DNA of 64,000 bases, taken from Treponema_I sp045599005 (GTDB taxonomy: Bacteria > Spirochaetota > Spirochaetia > Treponematales > Treponemataceae). Made by a program: the position numbers and the translations under genes. The stretch spans positions 214,374 through 278,373 of the forward strand of contig JAZRVF010000025.1 of assembly GCA_045599005.1 (NCBI GenBank), written 5' to 3'. The notes under the pieces were generated by a model. The model ran no database searches and was not told the origin of the DNA. It saw only the letters and a list, made by a program, of their open reading frames with translations. Shown here one piece after another: positions 52,173 to 61,297 of this stretch. How positions within the stretch are numbered: position 1 is the first letter of the stretch; each line of letters opens with the position of its first letter.

Positions 52173-52353
52173 AAAGCGCAATGTCTTGGGGCGGGAAAAC
52201 TCCGGTTTTTGTCGCTGAGAATGACAGGTTCTCCAGAGCCGGAATATTGAAGTTTATGGTCCGTTTTTCGGACTTCGCTCTTGATGACATTGTTTTAATT
52301 GAATAGGTTCAATATTTGGCCGAATATTTATTACAGAGGTTTTTGCAAATTCT

Positions 52354-53091
52354 ATGTTTGAAAAAAATCATAAATCACAAGCCCTTTCAGAACAGAGAAA
52401 GAATCAGCTTGTGGATTTCCAAAAACGGCTGGGTGTTCGTTTCAAAAATCTTTCTTTGCTGGACGCGGCTTTTCATCACCGCTCCTACGCAAACGAGGCG
52501 CACAGGCAGGGAAACAACGAACGTCTGGAATTCCTTGGAGATTCGGTGCTTGGTCTGACAGTTGTTTCCTATCTTTATGACTGTCTTCCTGATCATGCGG
52601 AAGGCGAGCTGGCAAAGATCAAATCAATGGTTGTGTCAGAACTGATTCTTTCGGAGATTGCACTCCGGATCGGACTGGACACCTGTCTCTGTCTTGGTCG
52701 CGGTGAAGAAAATTCGGGAGGCCGCCAGAAAAAGCCGATCCTTGCAGACGCAATGGAAGCGGTTTTCGGTGCCTTTTACCTGGATTCCGGCTTTAACAAT
52801 GCCCAGCAGCTGATTCTTTCGCTCCTGGTCCCGGAGATCCACAAAGTGATAGAGAACAAAGGCCACAAAGATTTCAAGACAATCCTGCAGGAGTATGTGC
52901 AGAAACAGTACAAGAAGTGTCCCAAGTACATGCTTGTGAAAACCACCGGCCCGGACCATGACCATACTTTCTGGATCTCTGTGGATATAAACGGCACTGT
53001 CTATGGTCCTGTAGCGGGAAAAAGCAAGAAACTGGCAGAGCAGAACCTGGCCGAGGATGTCTGCGCAAAACTTAAGCTGACCCAGGGGTAA
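52354..53091 (+). CDS. rnc: Ribonuclease III
   Basis: RNase III cuts double-stranded RNA during rRNA maturation and regulation. The 245-residue protein has the signature NNERLEFLGDSVLGL with catalytic acidic residues, a second acidic block ADAMEAVFGAFYLD, and a C-terminal double-stranded RNA-binding domain (DFKTILQEYVQKQYKKCPKY, AGKSKKLAEQNLAEDVCAKL). The position after rpmF-acpP matches the order often seen in bacteria. No good ribosome-binding site precedes the ATG at 52354, so the exact start is less sure. Confidence 0.97.
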   Translation: MFEKNHKSQALSEQRKNQLVDFQKRLGVRFKNLSLLDAAFHHRSYANEAHRQGNNERLEFLGDSVLGLTVVSYLYDCLPDHAEGELAKIKSMVVSELILSEIALRIGLDTCLCLGRGEENSGGRQKKPILADAMEAVFGAFYLDSGFNNAQQLILSLLVPEIHKVIENKGHKDFKTILQEYVQKQYKKCPKYMLVKTTGPDHDHTFWISVDINGTVYGPVAGKSKKLAEQNLAEDVCAKLKLTQG

Positions 53092-53162
53092 GGGGCGCGA
53101 TGGGACGCTGTCCGCTCAATGTGGTAATTGGAACCCTATAGCTGCTAAAGGGATATTTTATT

Positions 53163-54107
53163 ATGGCATCATCATTTGATTACTACGAAAAACTGAACCG
53201 ATACATCGATTTTTCACAGGAAGTAACAGAGGCTTTACAGAACAGCAGACCGATCATCGCAATAGAGACCGGGGGAACTTTCGCCGGCATTCCTTATCCT
53301 GAGAATGTTGAGACTGCAAAAAAGGTGAGTGACGAAGTCCGGAAGAGCGGTGCTGTCCCTGCCTACATTTCCATAATGAAGGGAAAAATCAAGGTGGGGA
53401 TGACTGATGATGAGCTTGATGATTATGGAAAACGGCGCGGAACCATGGCAAAAGCTTCCAGGCGGGAAATTCCTCTGATTCTTGCAAAAGGTGAGTACGG
53501 AGTGATGACTCTGGCGGCAACAATGGTGGTGGCCGATCTTGTGAAGATTCCCGTTGTCTCAGGCGGCGGAATGGGCGGAGTTCACCGAGGGGCTGAAGTG
53601 ACAATGGACATTTCATCAGATCTGGAGGAAATCGCTGCCCGTAATGTGATTGTTGTATGTTCCGGTGCAAAATCAATTCTGGACCTGAATCTTACTATGG
53701 AATATCTTGAGACAAAATCGGTGCCTGTCATCGGCTATAAAACTGATGAGATGCCAGCCTACATGGCTATTGAAAGCGGAATCAGTCTTCCATGCAGGAT
53801 GGATTCTGTGGGCCAGGTGGCAGAGGCTTTCCGCATTAAAAATTGCCTAAAAATCGGGACTGGAATGATCCTCATGAATCCTATTTCTGCGGAATTTGCT
53901 GTGGATGCGGCCCAGATGAACAGAGTGATTGATGAAGCCATTGAATGCAGCAGAAAGAATGATGTCCGCGGGAAGGCGATCACGGGATATCTGATGAAAT
54001 ATGTAAAGGATCATTTGGGAGCCGAAAGTATGGATGCCCAGAAAAACATGATCATCGGGAACGCGGTTCTGGCGGCCCAGCTGGCCTGTGAATTAGCGGA
54101 AAACTGA
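53163..54107 (+). CDS. psuG: Pseudouridine-5'-phosphate glycosidase
   Basis: PsuG splits pseudouridine 5'-phosphate into uracil and ribose 5-phosphate. The 314-residue protein has the conserved IAIETGGTFAGIPYPENVETA, GAVPAYISIMKGKIKVG, KASRREIPL, VSGGGMGGVHRGAEVTMDIS, VVCSGAKSILDLNLTMEYLE and GYKTDEMPAYM blocks. The usual kinase partner psuK is not adjacent, so the phosphate would have to come from another kinase. The gene stands alone between rnc and an AT-rich region. No ribosome-binding site is obvious in the few bases before the ATG at 53163. Confidence 0.94.
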   Translation: MASSFDYYEKLNRYIDFSQEVTEALQNSRPIIAIETGGTFAGIPYPENVETAKKVSDEVRKSGAVPAYISIMKGKIKVGMTDDELDDYGKRRGTMAKASRREIPLILAKGEYGVMTLAATMVVADLVKIPVVSGGGMGGVHRGAEVTMDISSDLEEIAARNVIVVCSGAKSILDLNLTMEYLETKSVPVIGYKTDEMPAYMAIESGISLPCRMDSVGQVAEAFRIKNCLKIGTGMILMNPISAEFAVDAAQMNRVIDEAIECSRKNDVRGKAITGYLMKYVKDHLGAESMDAQKNMIIGNAVLAAQLACELAEN

Positions 54108-54465
54108 AAAAAACACTCCTATAATCTCTTAAAAATCCCCCCCAAAAAAATTTTTTTCAAATTTCACCGGGAAGAAGTGCTTTTCCTTGGAAGCATGCCC
54201 CAGAAGATCCTGGGAAATATCAATTTTTTTCAAAAAAAAAAAAAAATTTACGAAAAAAAAATATTTATTTAACATCACAAATTTTACTCTTATTATTAAC
54301 AGGAAACACCTGACCCAGTCTATTTATGCGCTGCATTTTTAACTGAAGAGGTTTTTCAACAAAACTGCGTTGCAGTTGAAACTTATTAAAGGTTCGCTTT
54401 TGCGGACACGAAAACATCAGTCTCAGGTCTTCTGATCTGTTACTGGTTTTAAAAGGAAAAACCAC
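54108..54465. other. AT-rich non-coding gap with homopolymer tracts
   Basis: No gene is seen in this 358-base gap. It contains an unusual C7-A7-T7 run at 54137-54157, a 15-base A tract at 54232-54246 and a second A-rich stretch near 54253, then a short palindrome AACTGC-GTT-GCAGTT (54363-54377). The tracts may be curved or slipping-prone DNA upstream of the next outer-membrane protein gene. Confidence 0.7.
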
Positions 54466-55029
54466 ATGAAAATGCTTGAAAAAAAATCATTTATTGCAGG
54501 TTTTGTTATGCTTCTGCTGATACTCAGTCCAATATCTGCAGAAACGGGAAAAGTTGAGGTAAATATCGCGGCAGATCCTTACTGCCTTCAGATTATTGAT
54601 TATAAAGGTTTTGACTCAATTAACTCCCAGTATGGAATAAGTGGAAAAGCCGGCGCAAGATATTTTGTCCTTGATTCCCTTTTTGTTGGAGCAGAAGCTG
54701 GCTTTGAATCATATTTCCTTAAGGATTTCAGTTCAAATTATAATTCCATAAAAGTCTCAGCGGTTTTGGGTTACAGATACAACATCAATGAGGCATTGTA
54801 TTGTCAGGCATCTGTATTCCCTCAGCTTGTAATTGACATTTTTGACGGAGATGCAAAGCCATATTTCGGTGCAGGAGCACAGATTCTCGCAGGTCTTGAT
54901 GTTACAGAGAACATAGGACTGGAACTTGGGGTTGATTTCGGGATTCACTGGGAAAACCACAAAACTGATGCAAAAAGCGCATACCTTATGAATCTGGGAA
55001 TTCCGGTGGGCATTAAAATTGCCTTCTAA
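54466..55029 (+). CDS. Exported beta-barrel outer-membrane protein, 187 residues
   Basis: A signal peptide (FIAGFVMLLLILSPISAETG) is followed by about 160 residues of amphipathic strands such as SLFVGAEAGFESYFLKDFSS, IGLELGVDFGIHWENH and a final LGIPVGIKIAF, with the C-terminal phenylalanine typical of outer-membrane barrels. The size suits an eight-stranded OmpX/OmpA-like barrel; no named family was recognised. An AAGGA site precedes the ATG. The upstream homopolymer tracts might modulate its expression. A hairpin lies just after the stop. Confidence 0.82.
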   Translation: MKMLEKKSFIAGFVMLLLILSPISAETGKVEVNIAADPYCLQIIDYKGFDSINSQYGISGKAGARYFVLDSLFVGAEAGFESYFLKDFSSNYNSIKVSAVLGYRYNINEALYCQASVFPQLVIDIFDGDAKPYFGAGAQILAGLDVTENIGLELGVDFGIHWENHKTDAKSAYLMNLGIPVGIKIAF

Positions 55030-55030
55030 A

Positions 55031-55095
55031 ATAAAAATTACCTCCATGTAATTTTTATCATTCAAGTTTGTTCCTGCGTCGCATCCGCAAACTTG
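55031..55095. repeat. Two adjacent hairpins between the outer-membrane protein and the lipoprotein genes
   Basis: ATAAAAATTAC / GTAATTTTTAT (55031-55058) is a perfect 11-base AT-rich stem that could weakly terminate in either direction. CAAGTTTG / CAAACTTG (55063-55095) with a 17-base loop follows. Confidence 0.5.
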
Positions 55096-55149
55096 GATTC
55101 TTGCCATCCGTGGCTCACCGCTAACGCGGGGTTTTTATAGGAGAAACAA

Positions 55150-56109
55150 ATGAAAAGAATATTAGGATTATTCCTTTTAGCAATGCTGGTTTTAGGACTT
55201 GGATCCTGTGCAAATGATTCTACAATTGCAGAAAAACTGCTGGCTGCTCCACATTTTTTTTGTGAAGTATGCGGTACTAAATACAAATCTCAGGCTGATG
55301 CACTTTTATGCGGAGAATTCTACGGTTGTCCTAAATTTGATTTAAGCGCAAACAAAGATAAACTTGCCTATAAAGTAATGGACATGTATTATATGGTTTT
55401 CGACAAGGACACTAAAAAAGTAAAAGACGCATGGTTTAAATTTGAAGATTATAAAGAACTAGCAGAGGTGGATGAACTTAGGGTCTTTATTCCAGGAGAA
55501 AGTGTGCTTTCTAAAATAACTCCACTTTTTGATCCTGAAGCTCCAGATCTCAATAGGATTTCTGGAAATTCAGAGGGAGACCAAGAGATGTACCAGAAAC
55601 TCAAGGAAATTATGGATAACCAACAGAATAAGGAATATCAGATTGGATATTTTAATCTAAAAACTATATTTGATGGGCATGAATATACTGAAGATAAGGA
55701 TGAGATGTTCAGTGCTCTTGGAATAACAGGATGGGACATTCCTGTTGAATATAGGGGTCATGACAATCTTTATATTTATCTTTCAGAAGGCGATTTCACC
55801 ATCTGTGATTTTACAGAAATGAAGTCCTGTGCCTTTGAGTTTTACGAGGGAAGTGTTGAGCAACTTGGAGTTCCAACTGACTTAGAAATCACCGGTATAC
55901 AAGATTTTCCTGATACAAATGCTGCAGTGGAAGTAGAAAACACAACAGGTTACAAAATATTACAGCGCAAAGATACCGATGATATAAACCACATAGCAAT
56001 TGTCAATACTAACACAGCAACAGATGAAGAGAAAAACATGGATGCTGAAATGTCTCCGATTTATAAATCCGGAAACAAATTCTATATGAACGGATATTTG
56101 GGAGGCTGA
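55150..56109 (+). CDS. Predicted lipoprotein with a cysteine-rich N-terminal segment, 319 residues
   Basis: A signal peptide with lipobox LGSC (Cys20) predicts a lipid-anchored protein. Soon after follows FFCEVCGTKYKSQADALLCG and GCPKF, a possible metal-binding knuckle (CxxC ... C ... C) that is unusual in an exported lipoprotein. The rest is acidic, without a family I recognise. A GGAGA site precedes the ATG. Base composition is a little more AT-rich than the core genes nearby, so recent acquisition is possible. It is followed by a terminator. Confidence 0.82.
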   Translation: MKRILGLFLLAMLVLGLGSCANDSTIAEKLLAAPHFFCEVCGTKYKSQADALLCGEFYGCPKFDLSANKDKLAYKVMDMYYMVFDKDTKKVKDAWFKFEDYKELAEVDELRVFIPGESVLSKITPLFDPEAPDLNRISGNSEGDQEMYQKLKEIMDNQQNKEYQIGYFNLKTIFDGHEYTEDKDEMFSALGITGWDIPVEYRGHDNLYIYLSEGDFTICDFTEMKSCAFEFYEGSVEQLGVPTDLEITGIQDFPDTNAAVEVENTTGYKILQRKDTDDINHIAIVNTNTATDEEKNMDAEMSPIYKSGNKFYMNGYLGG

Positions 56110-56131
56110 TTTCTTTCCCGAAATTCAAATT

Positions 56132-56188
56132 AAAGCCTGGTCCGCAATTGAAGTGCCATTCACTTTCAGCTGCGGATCAGGCTTTTTT
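56132..56188 (+). terminator. Rho-independent terminator after the cysteine-rich lipoprotein gene
   Basis: AAGCCTGGTCCGCA / TGCGGATCAGGCTT (one G-T pair) over a 24-base loop, followed by T7. Confidence 0.8.
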
Positions 56189-56262
56189 TATCAAAGAAAA
56201 AATAAAAATCAAGTATTCGCCTTCCGGATAAAACAGTGGATGTAAGTGGCGGCTCAACTTGC

Positions 56263-57528
56263 CTAGTACAGATCCATAACTTCTTTATAATATTCCAGTT
56301 CGCTTAGCAGGTCGGAGTCATCAGCTTTTAGGGCCAGATCTTCTGCTTTAATCAGGCATTCTTTTGCTTTTGGTGTGTTTCCGGTCATCACGTAAAGCTG
56401 GGAGCGCAGATAATAAACCAGACACAGAAAACCATCGTCACCTTCAAAAAGAGGCTCAACTTTATCCAGCACTTTGAAACAGCTTTCATCATCACCATAT
56501 GAGAACAGGAACTGGATTATCGAAGGCATAACGGAAACTGCATTGTAATTCTCATACTCGCATTTAACGCAGTTACAGAAAGCCTCAACGGACTCACTGA
56601 TTTTATCATGTGTAAAATACAGCTGCCCCAGAGTCTCCACAGGATAAGGCTGAACCGGGTATTTTTCAACGGCTTCAATCAGTATCAGTTCGGCATTTTC
56701 CTCATCACCACTATATTCGTAGGCATCACTCAGCAGGATGTATGCATCAATCTGGTTTGATTCCTCCGGTTCCGGATTCTCAATCGCCTTTTTTGCATAA
56801 CCTACAGCTTCTGCATAACGCCCAAGATACATACATGATGAAGTAAGGTTGTACCAGCAGGCACCGTCATCGGGCACATACTGGACAAGTTCCAGATAAC
56901 CATTATACGCATCCTCAAAATGGCGTGAAAAAAGAGCAGCTTCGCAATAATTATATAAAGCCCTTAAATCATAAAAACCGCCTTCAACAGCCAGTCTGTA
57001 ATTCTCATATGTCAGCTGCAGAAGCTCATCACGGCTTTTTAGCCACTGGTTTCCATAACGCAAGGCCACATCAGAATAGTACTGGGCTTTTGCCAGGTTG
57101 ATCCGAGGTGATGAACCGTATTCATTCTCATAATCCTCAAACCATTTTTCAGGATTGTCAGAACCGAATCTCATGGTAAAGGACATATCCATAGTCCCAT
57201 AAGAAATATTGTGCCGGTATTCGTAAAGTTCTTCTTCAGAATCAAAATCCAGAATGTCGAACATCTGATGCATCATGCTGAAAGAAAACCAGTTTGTGAT
57301 AACTTCCGTCCGTTTATAGATCAGATAATCAACATCTTTCCCGATATCTTCATCAACATGCAAGGAGTTGTATGCAGAGGAATACTTTGCGTCTTTTATA
57401 AGGGCATCACATTTCTGGATTGCCTGCTGCACACTTTTGGGAGCTTTTTCATACATTATTTCACCAGGTTCGGCGAATAAAAACAGGGAACTGAAAACTA
57501 AAAGGATAAGAGATATTAACTTTTTCAT
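56263..57528 (-). CDS. Exported TPR-repeat protein, 421 residues
   Basis: A signal peptide (LISLILLVFSSLFLFA) leads a mostly helical protein with several tetratricopeptide-like repeats in its second half (ACWYNLTSSCMYLGRYAEAV, AYILLSDAYEYSGDEENAEL, PVETLGQLYFTHDKISESVE). It is acidic and likely periplasmic, acting as a scaffold. I recognise no specific family. It converges on the lipoprotein gene and is divergent from the methyltransferase gene, with no partner gene to suggest a role. Confidence 0.82.
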   Translation of the reverse strand: MKKLISLILLVFSSLFLFAEPGEIMYEKAPKSVQQAIQKCDALIKDAKYSSAYNSLHVDEDIGKDVDYLIYKRTEVITNWFSFSMMHQMFDILDFDSEEELYEYRHNISYGTMDMSFTMRFGSDNPEKWFEDYENEYGSSPRINLAKAQYYSDVALRYGNQWLKSRDELLQLTYENYRLAVEGGFYDLRALYNYCEAALFSRHFEDAYNGYLELVQYVPDDGACWYNLTSSCMYLGRYAEAVGYAKKAIENPEPEESNQIDAYILLSDAYEYSGDEENAELILIEAVEKYPVQPYPVETLGQLYFTHDKISESVEAFCNCVKCEYENYNAVSVMPSIIQFLFSYGDDESCFKVLDKVEPLFEGDDGFLCLVYYLRSQLYVMTGNTPKAKECLIKAEDLALKADDSDLLSELEYYKEVMDLY

Positions 57529-57661
57529 GGGAATGATTATATAACCTGTTTAATGATTTTCCAAGTTTAACGCCAATATTTTCCGGCTGATTATTTTCCT
57601 TTGTAATGCTATTGTTAACCCCGGAAACGAAAAAACAGAAGTTGTAAAGGAAATACAGACA

Positions 57662-58276
57662 ATGAGTAAACTAACAGAATACATCGGCAGTCAGTTCGGA
57701 AATCCTCGGGGAATTGTGGGATTCCTCTGCTGCAAATGCATGAATATCATCAACAACAGAATGTACAGAAAAACGGTCGCACTCCTTTCCCTGAAAAAAG
57801 ACCAGAAACTTCTGGACATCGGTTACGGAAACGGCTACCTTCTGGAACTTGCAGATAAAACTTTTGGCTGCAGTCTCTATGGAATCGACATTTCAGAGGA
57901 CATGAAGGATCTTGCGGAAAAACGGAACAGAAAGGCTCTGGAGGCGGGAAGACTGGATCTTCAGGTGGGTGACTGCTGCAACCTGGAATTTGCGGACAGT
58001 TCCTTTGATGCAGTTTCCTCAATCAACACTGTTTACTTCTGGCCGGACACAGTGAAAGGTCTTTCTGAAATCCGGCGCTGTCTTGTTCCCGGCGGCTGCT
58101 TCATCAATGCGGTGTACACAAAGGAATGGCTTTCACGGACAAAAATGGCAGAAAAGGGCTTCAGGAAATTTGACAGCGATGAGCTTGTTGACCTTGGAAG
58201 ACAGGCTGGTTTTGAGACAATTGAAACTGTTGAGATCGTGAAGGGAAAAAGTTTCGCTATTGTCTACAGAAAATAG
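57662..58276 (+). CDS. Class I SAM-dependent methyltransferase, 204 residues
   Basis: The SAM-binding motif LLDIGYGNGYLLELADKTFG (motif I), LYGIDISEDMKDLAEKRN (motif II), and later VSSINTVYFWPDTVKGLSEI and VPGGCFINAVYTKEW show a Methyltransf_11/25-type small-molecule or protein methyltransferase. The N-terminus (LTEYIGSQFGNPRGIVGFLC) is typical of a widespread group of uncharacterised gut-bacterial methyltransferases. An AGGA site lies 8 bases before the ATG. A remnant of an acetyltransferase gene follows directly. Confidence 0.9.
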   Translation: MSKLTEYIGSQFGNPRGIVGFLCCKCMNIINNRMYRKTVALLSLKKDQKLLDIGYGNGYLLELADKTFGCSLYGIDISEDMKDLAEKRNRKALEAGRLDLQVGDCCNLEFADSSFDAVSSINTVYFWPDTVKGLSEIRRCLVPGGCFINAVYTKEWLSRTKMAEKGFRKFDSDELVDLGRQAGFETIETVEIVKGKSFAIVYRK

Positions 58277-58280
58277 CCTG

Positions 58281-58424
58281 AATGCCGTTTTTACAGCTCA
58301 TTCTCCAAAAGAATCACAGAGTGCGTACCAGGCTTTGGGATGTGTTCACGCTGAGGAAATAATCCCCAGCATTGCCGAAGAGGAACCCTGTGATGTGCAG
58401 CTGAAGTTTGCGTTAGGGTGGTGA
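58281..58424 (+). pseudogene. C-terminal remnant of a GNAT-type acetyltransferase
   Basis: Starting just after the methyltransferase stop, in another frame, the sequence reads for about 47 codons including SPKESQSAYQALGCVHAEEI and EEEPCDVQLKFALGW before a stop. The AYQALGCVHAEEI...EPCDVQLKF pattern is what I know as the C-terminal end of GNAT acetyltransferases found as single genes on mobile DNA. No start codon, acetyl-CoA-binding motif or N-terminal part remains, so this is judged a truncated gene. Confidence 0.55.
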
Positions 58425-58443
58425 AGTTTCAGGACAGGTGGTT

Positions 58444-60528
58444 TTACACCTTAAACTGATCTATTTCGTCCGCAATCTGTCTGATTGAATCAGAAACTTC
58501 AGCTGTAATATTTGAAAGCATTGAGCCGGATTGTGTAATGTTTTCAGCACCTGTTGCCATCTGACCGATTGCATCGTTCATTGATTCGGCCGCATTCTGC
58601 AGTTCCGCAATCTCTTTTGCAATATGCTGATTTCCTGTATCCATCTCTTTGGCAGAAGTTTTTACTTCAGCAGTTGTGTCATTCATAGTGTGAAGAGCAT
58701 CAATAATCTGTTTTGAACCGGTCTGCTGTTCTTCCATTGCCCCACGGATCTGCTGCAGAATCTGGTCTGTGCTCTGAATGCTGCGGGAAACAGTTGAAAA
58801 AGCAGTCGCCGCATTCATAGATGCAGCAACAACATCATTAATTGAACCTTTAATCTTCTTAAGTTCATCTCCAATTGTCTTGGACTGATTTGTTGAAGTT
58901 TCTGAAAGCTTACGGATCTCATCAGCAACAACAGAGAAACCTTTTCCTGATTCTCCGGCATGGGCAGCTTCAATCGCAGCATTCATAGCAAGAAGATTGG
59001 TCTGGCTTGCGATATTTGCAATAGCATTGTTTGCATCCTGAAGCATTTTAGACTGCTCATCAATTTCCTGAAGTCTTCCGTTTACCTCTTCCTGTGTCTG
59101 AATACCTGTATTTGCATTTGACTGCAAATCCTTGAATGCGGCAACCATTTTCTCTACTGATGAATTGACAGAAGAAATATTGCCGACCATCTGCTCAACG
59201 GCTGCAGAGGCCGCCTCAACACTGTCAGACTGAGTCTTGATAATCCGTTCAAAACTCTGCATGTTTGCGGAAATCTCATTCATTGCACTGGCAGTCTCAT
59301 TGATACTGTTACTCTGACCTTCAATCTGTTCACTGACATTATTGATATTTCCAATAATTGTCATAATTGAAGAGGATGTGTTTTCTGCACTGTTCTGAAG
59401 TTCCTGATTGTTATTTGAAAGATTTGCTTCTGATGTCTTTACAGCACTTACAATTGTCTGGAGTTTTTCAACAAACTTATTGAATCCGTCCACAACATAT
59501 TTTATTTCCTGTTTAGCATGTTTTTCATTAAGCCGTTTTGTAAGATCTGCATTTCCAGAAGCGATCTCATTGATTGCGTCACCTACATTTTTTAAGGGTT
59601 TAAGTTCACGGCCAACATAAAGGGCAATAACAAGTCCCAGAAGAATTGTTCCCACCGCTGCAATAAAAATCCAGTCCTGAAGTTTCTTAAGTTTTGCCCA
59701 ATACTCGTTCCATTCAACAATCACTGCTGCTGACCAGTTTGTGTCTGCCACTGGAATATAGGATATGTATTTTTTCGTTCCTTCATAAGTATAATATCCG
59801 CCACCTGTATTACCAGCCATCAGATCCTGCATAACCGCATTAAAATCACCAAGGGATTCATCCTCAGCGGCAATCTGCGGGAAATTAACAGCATTAAGAA
59901 CATCATCACGGTTTTTATGACCTACAGTATTTCCATTCTCCCGGTCAATAATCACTGCGTATCCGGTTTTTCCCATTGAAATTTTGGAACAGGTATCACA
60001 AAGGATTTCCCCGTCTGCTGCAATCAGAAGTGTATTGATTATTTTGCCTGCAGAATTTCTGACCGGGGCTCCATAATACATCGTCATTACATTAGATACA
60101 TTATTAATGGATGGTCCCATCACGACACTTTTACCTGAAATGGGGCCGGTAAAGAAGGGTGAATTAGCAAAATTCATCATTCCGGCACCGATAATCTGGG
60201 TGTTTCCTTCTGTATCGATAATGTTTATACCGATGATATTTTCATTGGCGGCAGTAATCGGATCAATCTCCATCTGCTTCTGTGCCATTGGGACTGTCTC
60301 ATCCCGGAACATTCTCATGTTTCCAATCTGATTCATCACATCAAAATTACGCTGGACTTCCGTGCGGACTTCTGATGCAAGAGATTTGGCCATACTGGAC
60401 ATATCATCCTGTAAAGTGTTTTGAATAGCTGATTTTGAAAATTCGATTGAAATCCAGAAAGCTGCCATACTGCTGGCAACTGTTAAGAAAAGAATAAGTG
60501 CGATAACAATTTTCCGTAAACTTTTCAT
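58444..60528 (-). CDS. Methyl-accepting chemotaxis protein (dCache-type receptor)
   Basis: The 694-residue receptor has a membrane segment near residues 8-28 (IVIALILFLTVASSMAAFWI), a periplasmic Cache-type sensor to about residue 280 (IIGINIIDTEGNTQIIGAG, SAAVIVEWNEYWAKL), a second membrane segment (FIAAVGTILLGLVIALYVGR), a HAMP domain, and the cytoplasmic signalling hairpin whose tip holds ASQTNLLAMNAAIEAAHAGE and GKGFSVVADEIRKLSE. It should couple ligand binding to CheA and the periplasmic flagella. It lacks a C-terminal CheR-binding pentapeptide. The upstream stretch is AT-rich without other genes. Confidence 0.97.
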   Translation of the reverse strand: MKSLRKIVIALILFLTVASSMAAFWISIEFSKSAIQNTLQDDMSSMAKSLASEVRTEVQRNFDVMNQIGNMRMFRDETVPMAQKQMEIDPITAANENIIGINIIDTEGNTQIIGAGMMNFANSPFFTGPISGKSVVMGPSINNVSNVMTMYYGAPVRNSAGKIINTLLIAADGEILCDTCSKISMGKTGYAVIIDRENGNTVGHKNRDDVLNAVNFPQIAAEDESLGDFNAVMQDLMAGNTGGGYYTYEGTKKYISYIPVADTNWSAAVIVEWNEYWAKLKKLQDWIFIAAVGTILLGLVIALYVGRELKPLKNVGDAINEIASGNADLTKRLNEKHAKQEIKYVVDGFNKFVEKLQTIVSAVKTSEANLSNNNQELQNSAENTSSSIMTIIGNINNVSEQIEGQSNSINETASAMNEISANMQSFERIIKTQSDSVEAASAAVEQMVGNISSVNSSVEKMVAAFKDLQSNANTGIQTQEEVNGRLQEIDEQSKMLQDANNAIANIASQTNLLAMNAAIEAAHAGESGKGFSVVADEIRKLSETSTNQSKTIGDELKKIKGSINDVVAASMNAATAFSTVSRSIQSTDQILQQIRGAMEEQQTGSKQIIDALHTMNDTTAEVKTSAKEMDTGNQHIAKEIAELQNAAESMNDAIGQMATGAENITQSGSMLSNITAEVSDSIRQIADEIDQFKV

Positions 60529-60705
60529 AGTACAACCTCGAAGTGGAATGCTTAAGAAAATACGGAGTTTATTGTATCATTTAATTCATGTTTGAAAAGG
60601 AAAATAATATTTATATAAGTATTATGTTCATCAATTATTGAATAAAATAGAGAAATTTTTTTACATAGAATGAAGAATCACCTTTTTGAGTATTTTGGAG
60701 TTAAC

Positions 60706-60756
60706 ATGAAAGAAAAATCTGTGGATTTTGAAAAAACAGGGCAGCAGCTTAAGTAA
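60706..60756 (+). CDS. Possible 16-residue leader peptide
   Basis: ATG at 60706 follows GGAG by five bases and opens MKEKSVDFEKTGQQLK, ending with TAA 18 bases before the YbaK-type deacylase start. It may be a small upstream peptide or the remnant of a longer gene. Only its good ribosome-binding site and position support it. Confidence 0.25.
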   Translation: MKEKSVDFEKTGQQLK

Positions 60757-60774
60757 GTGTGGCGGTAAGGATAA

Positions 60775-61263
60775 ATGGAACAGATATTCAAAATACTGAA
60801 TGACCTGAACATTCCCTACGGATTTCAGGAACATAAAGCAATTTTCTCGGAAGAAGACTCCAAGGATGTGGAAATCACTCTTGAAGGTTCTGATGTAAAA
60901 AATCTTTTCGTGAAAGATAAAAACGGCAACTACGGACTGGTAACCATGAATCTGCACAAAAGGGCCGACTTAAAGAAAATCGCTGCGGCTTTTGGTTATG
61001 GCAGGCTCAGTTTCTGCAACCCTGACGAACTGATGAAGTACCTGAACATCACACCCGGCTCAGTGACTCCCCTTTGCATCATGTTCGATACCCAATGCTC
61101 AGTCAAAGTCCTGTTTGATAAAACACTGGAAGGCAAAAAAGTGATTGTCCACCCGCTGAGAAATACCGCTTCAGTGAGTATAGCCTTTGATGACCTGAAA
61201 CGCTTTGTGGAACATTACGGGCACAGTTACCAGCTTGCGGATGTTTATAAGGAAGAAGCATAG
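60775..61263 (+). CDS. YbaK/PrdX-type aminoacyl-tRNA deacylase
   Basis: The 162-residue protein is of the INS superfamily that removes wrongly attached amino acids from tRNA (for example alanyl-tRNAPro editing by PrdX). Matching blocks are YGFQEHKAIFSEEDSKDVEI, SDVKNLFVKDKNGNYGLVTM, KRADLKKIAAAFGYGRLSF, and ITPGSVTPLCIMFD. The catalytic lysine is likely in NLFVKDK. The start has an AAGGA site 4 bases upstream. The genes after it look accessory, and PrdX-type genes are sometimes mobile, but this copy appears intact. Confidence 0.92.
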   Translation: MEQIFKILNDLNIPYGFQEHKAIFSEEDSKDVEITLEGSDVKNLFVKDKNGNYGLVTMNLHKRADLKKIAAAFGYGRLSFCNPDELMKYLNITPGSVTPLCIMFDTQCSVKVLFDKTLEGKKVIVHPLRNTASVSIAFDDLKRFVEHYGHSYQLADVYKEEA

Positions 61264-61297
61264 TTTTTTCTACGCAGACAACGGCTGGAGTTACACA

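Noticed and set aside
57603..57625. TTGTAATGCTATTGTTAACC considered as a Rex operator
   Set aside because: Only one half-site is recognisable and it lacks the inverted TTAACAA/TTGTTAA symmetry.
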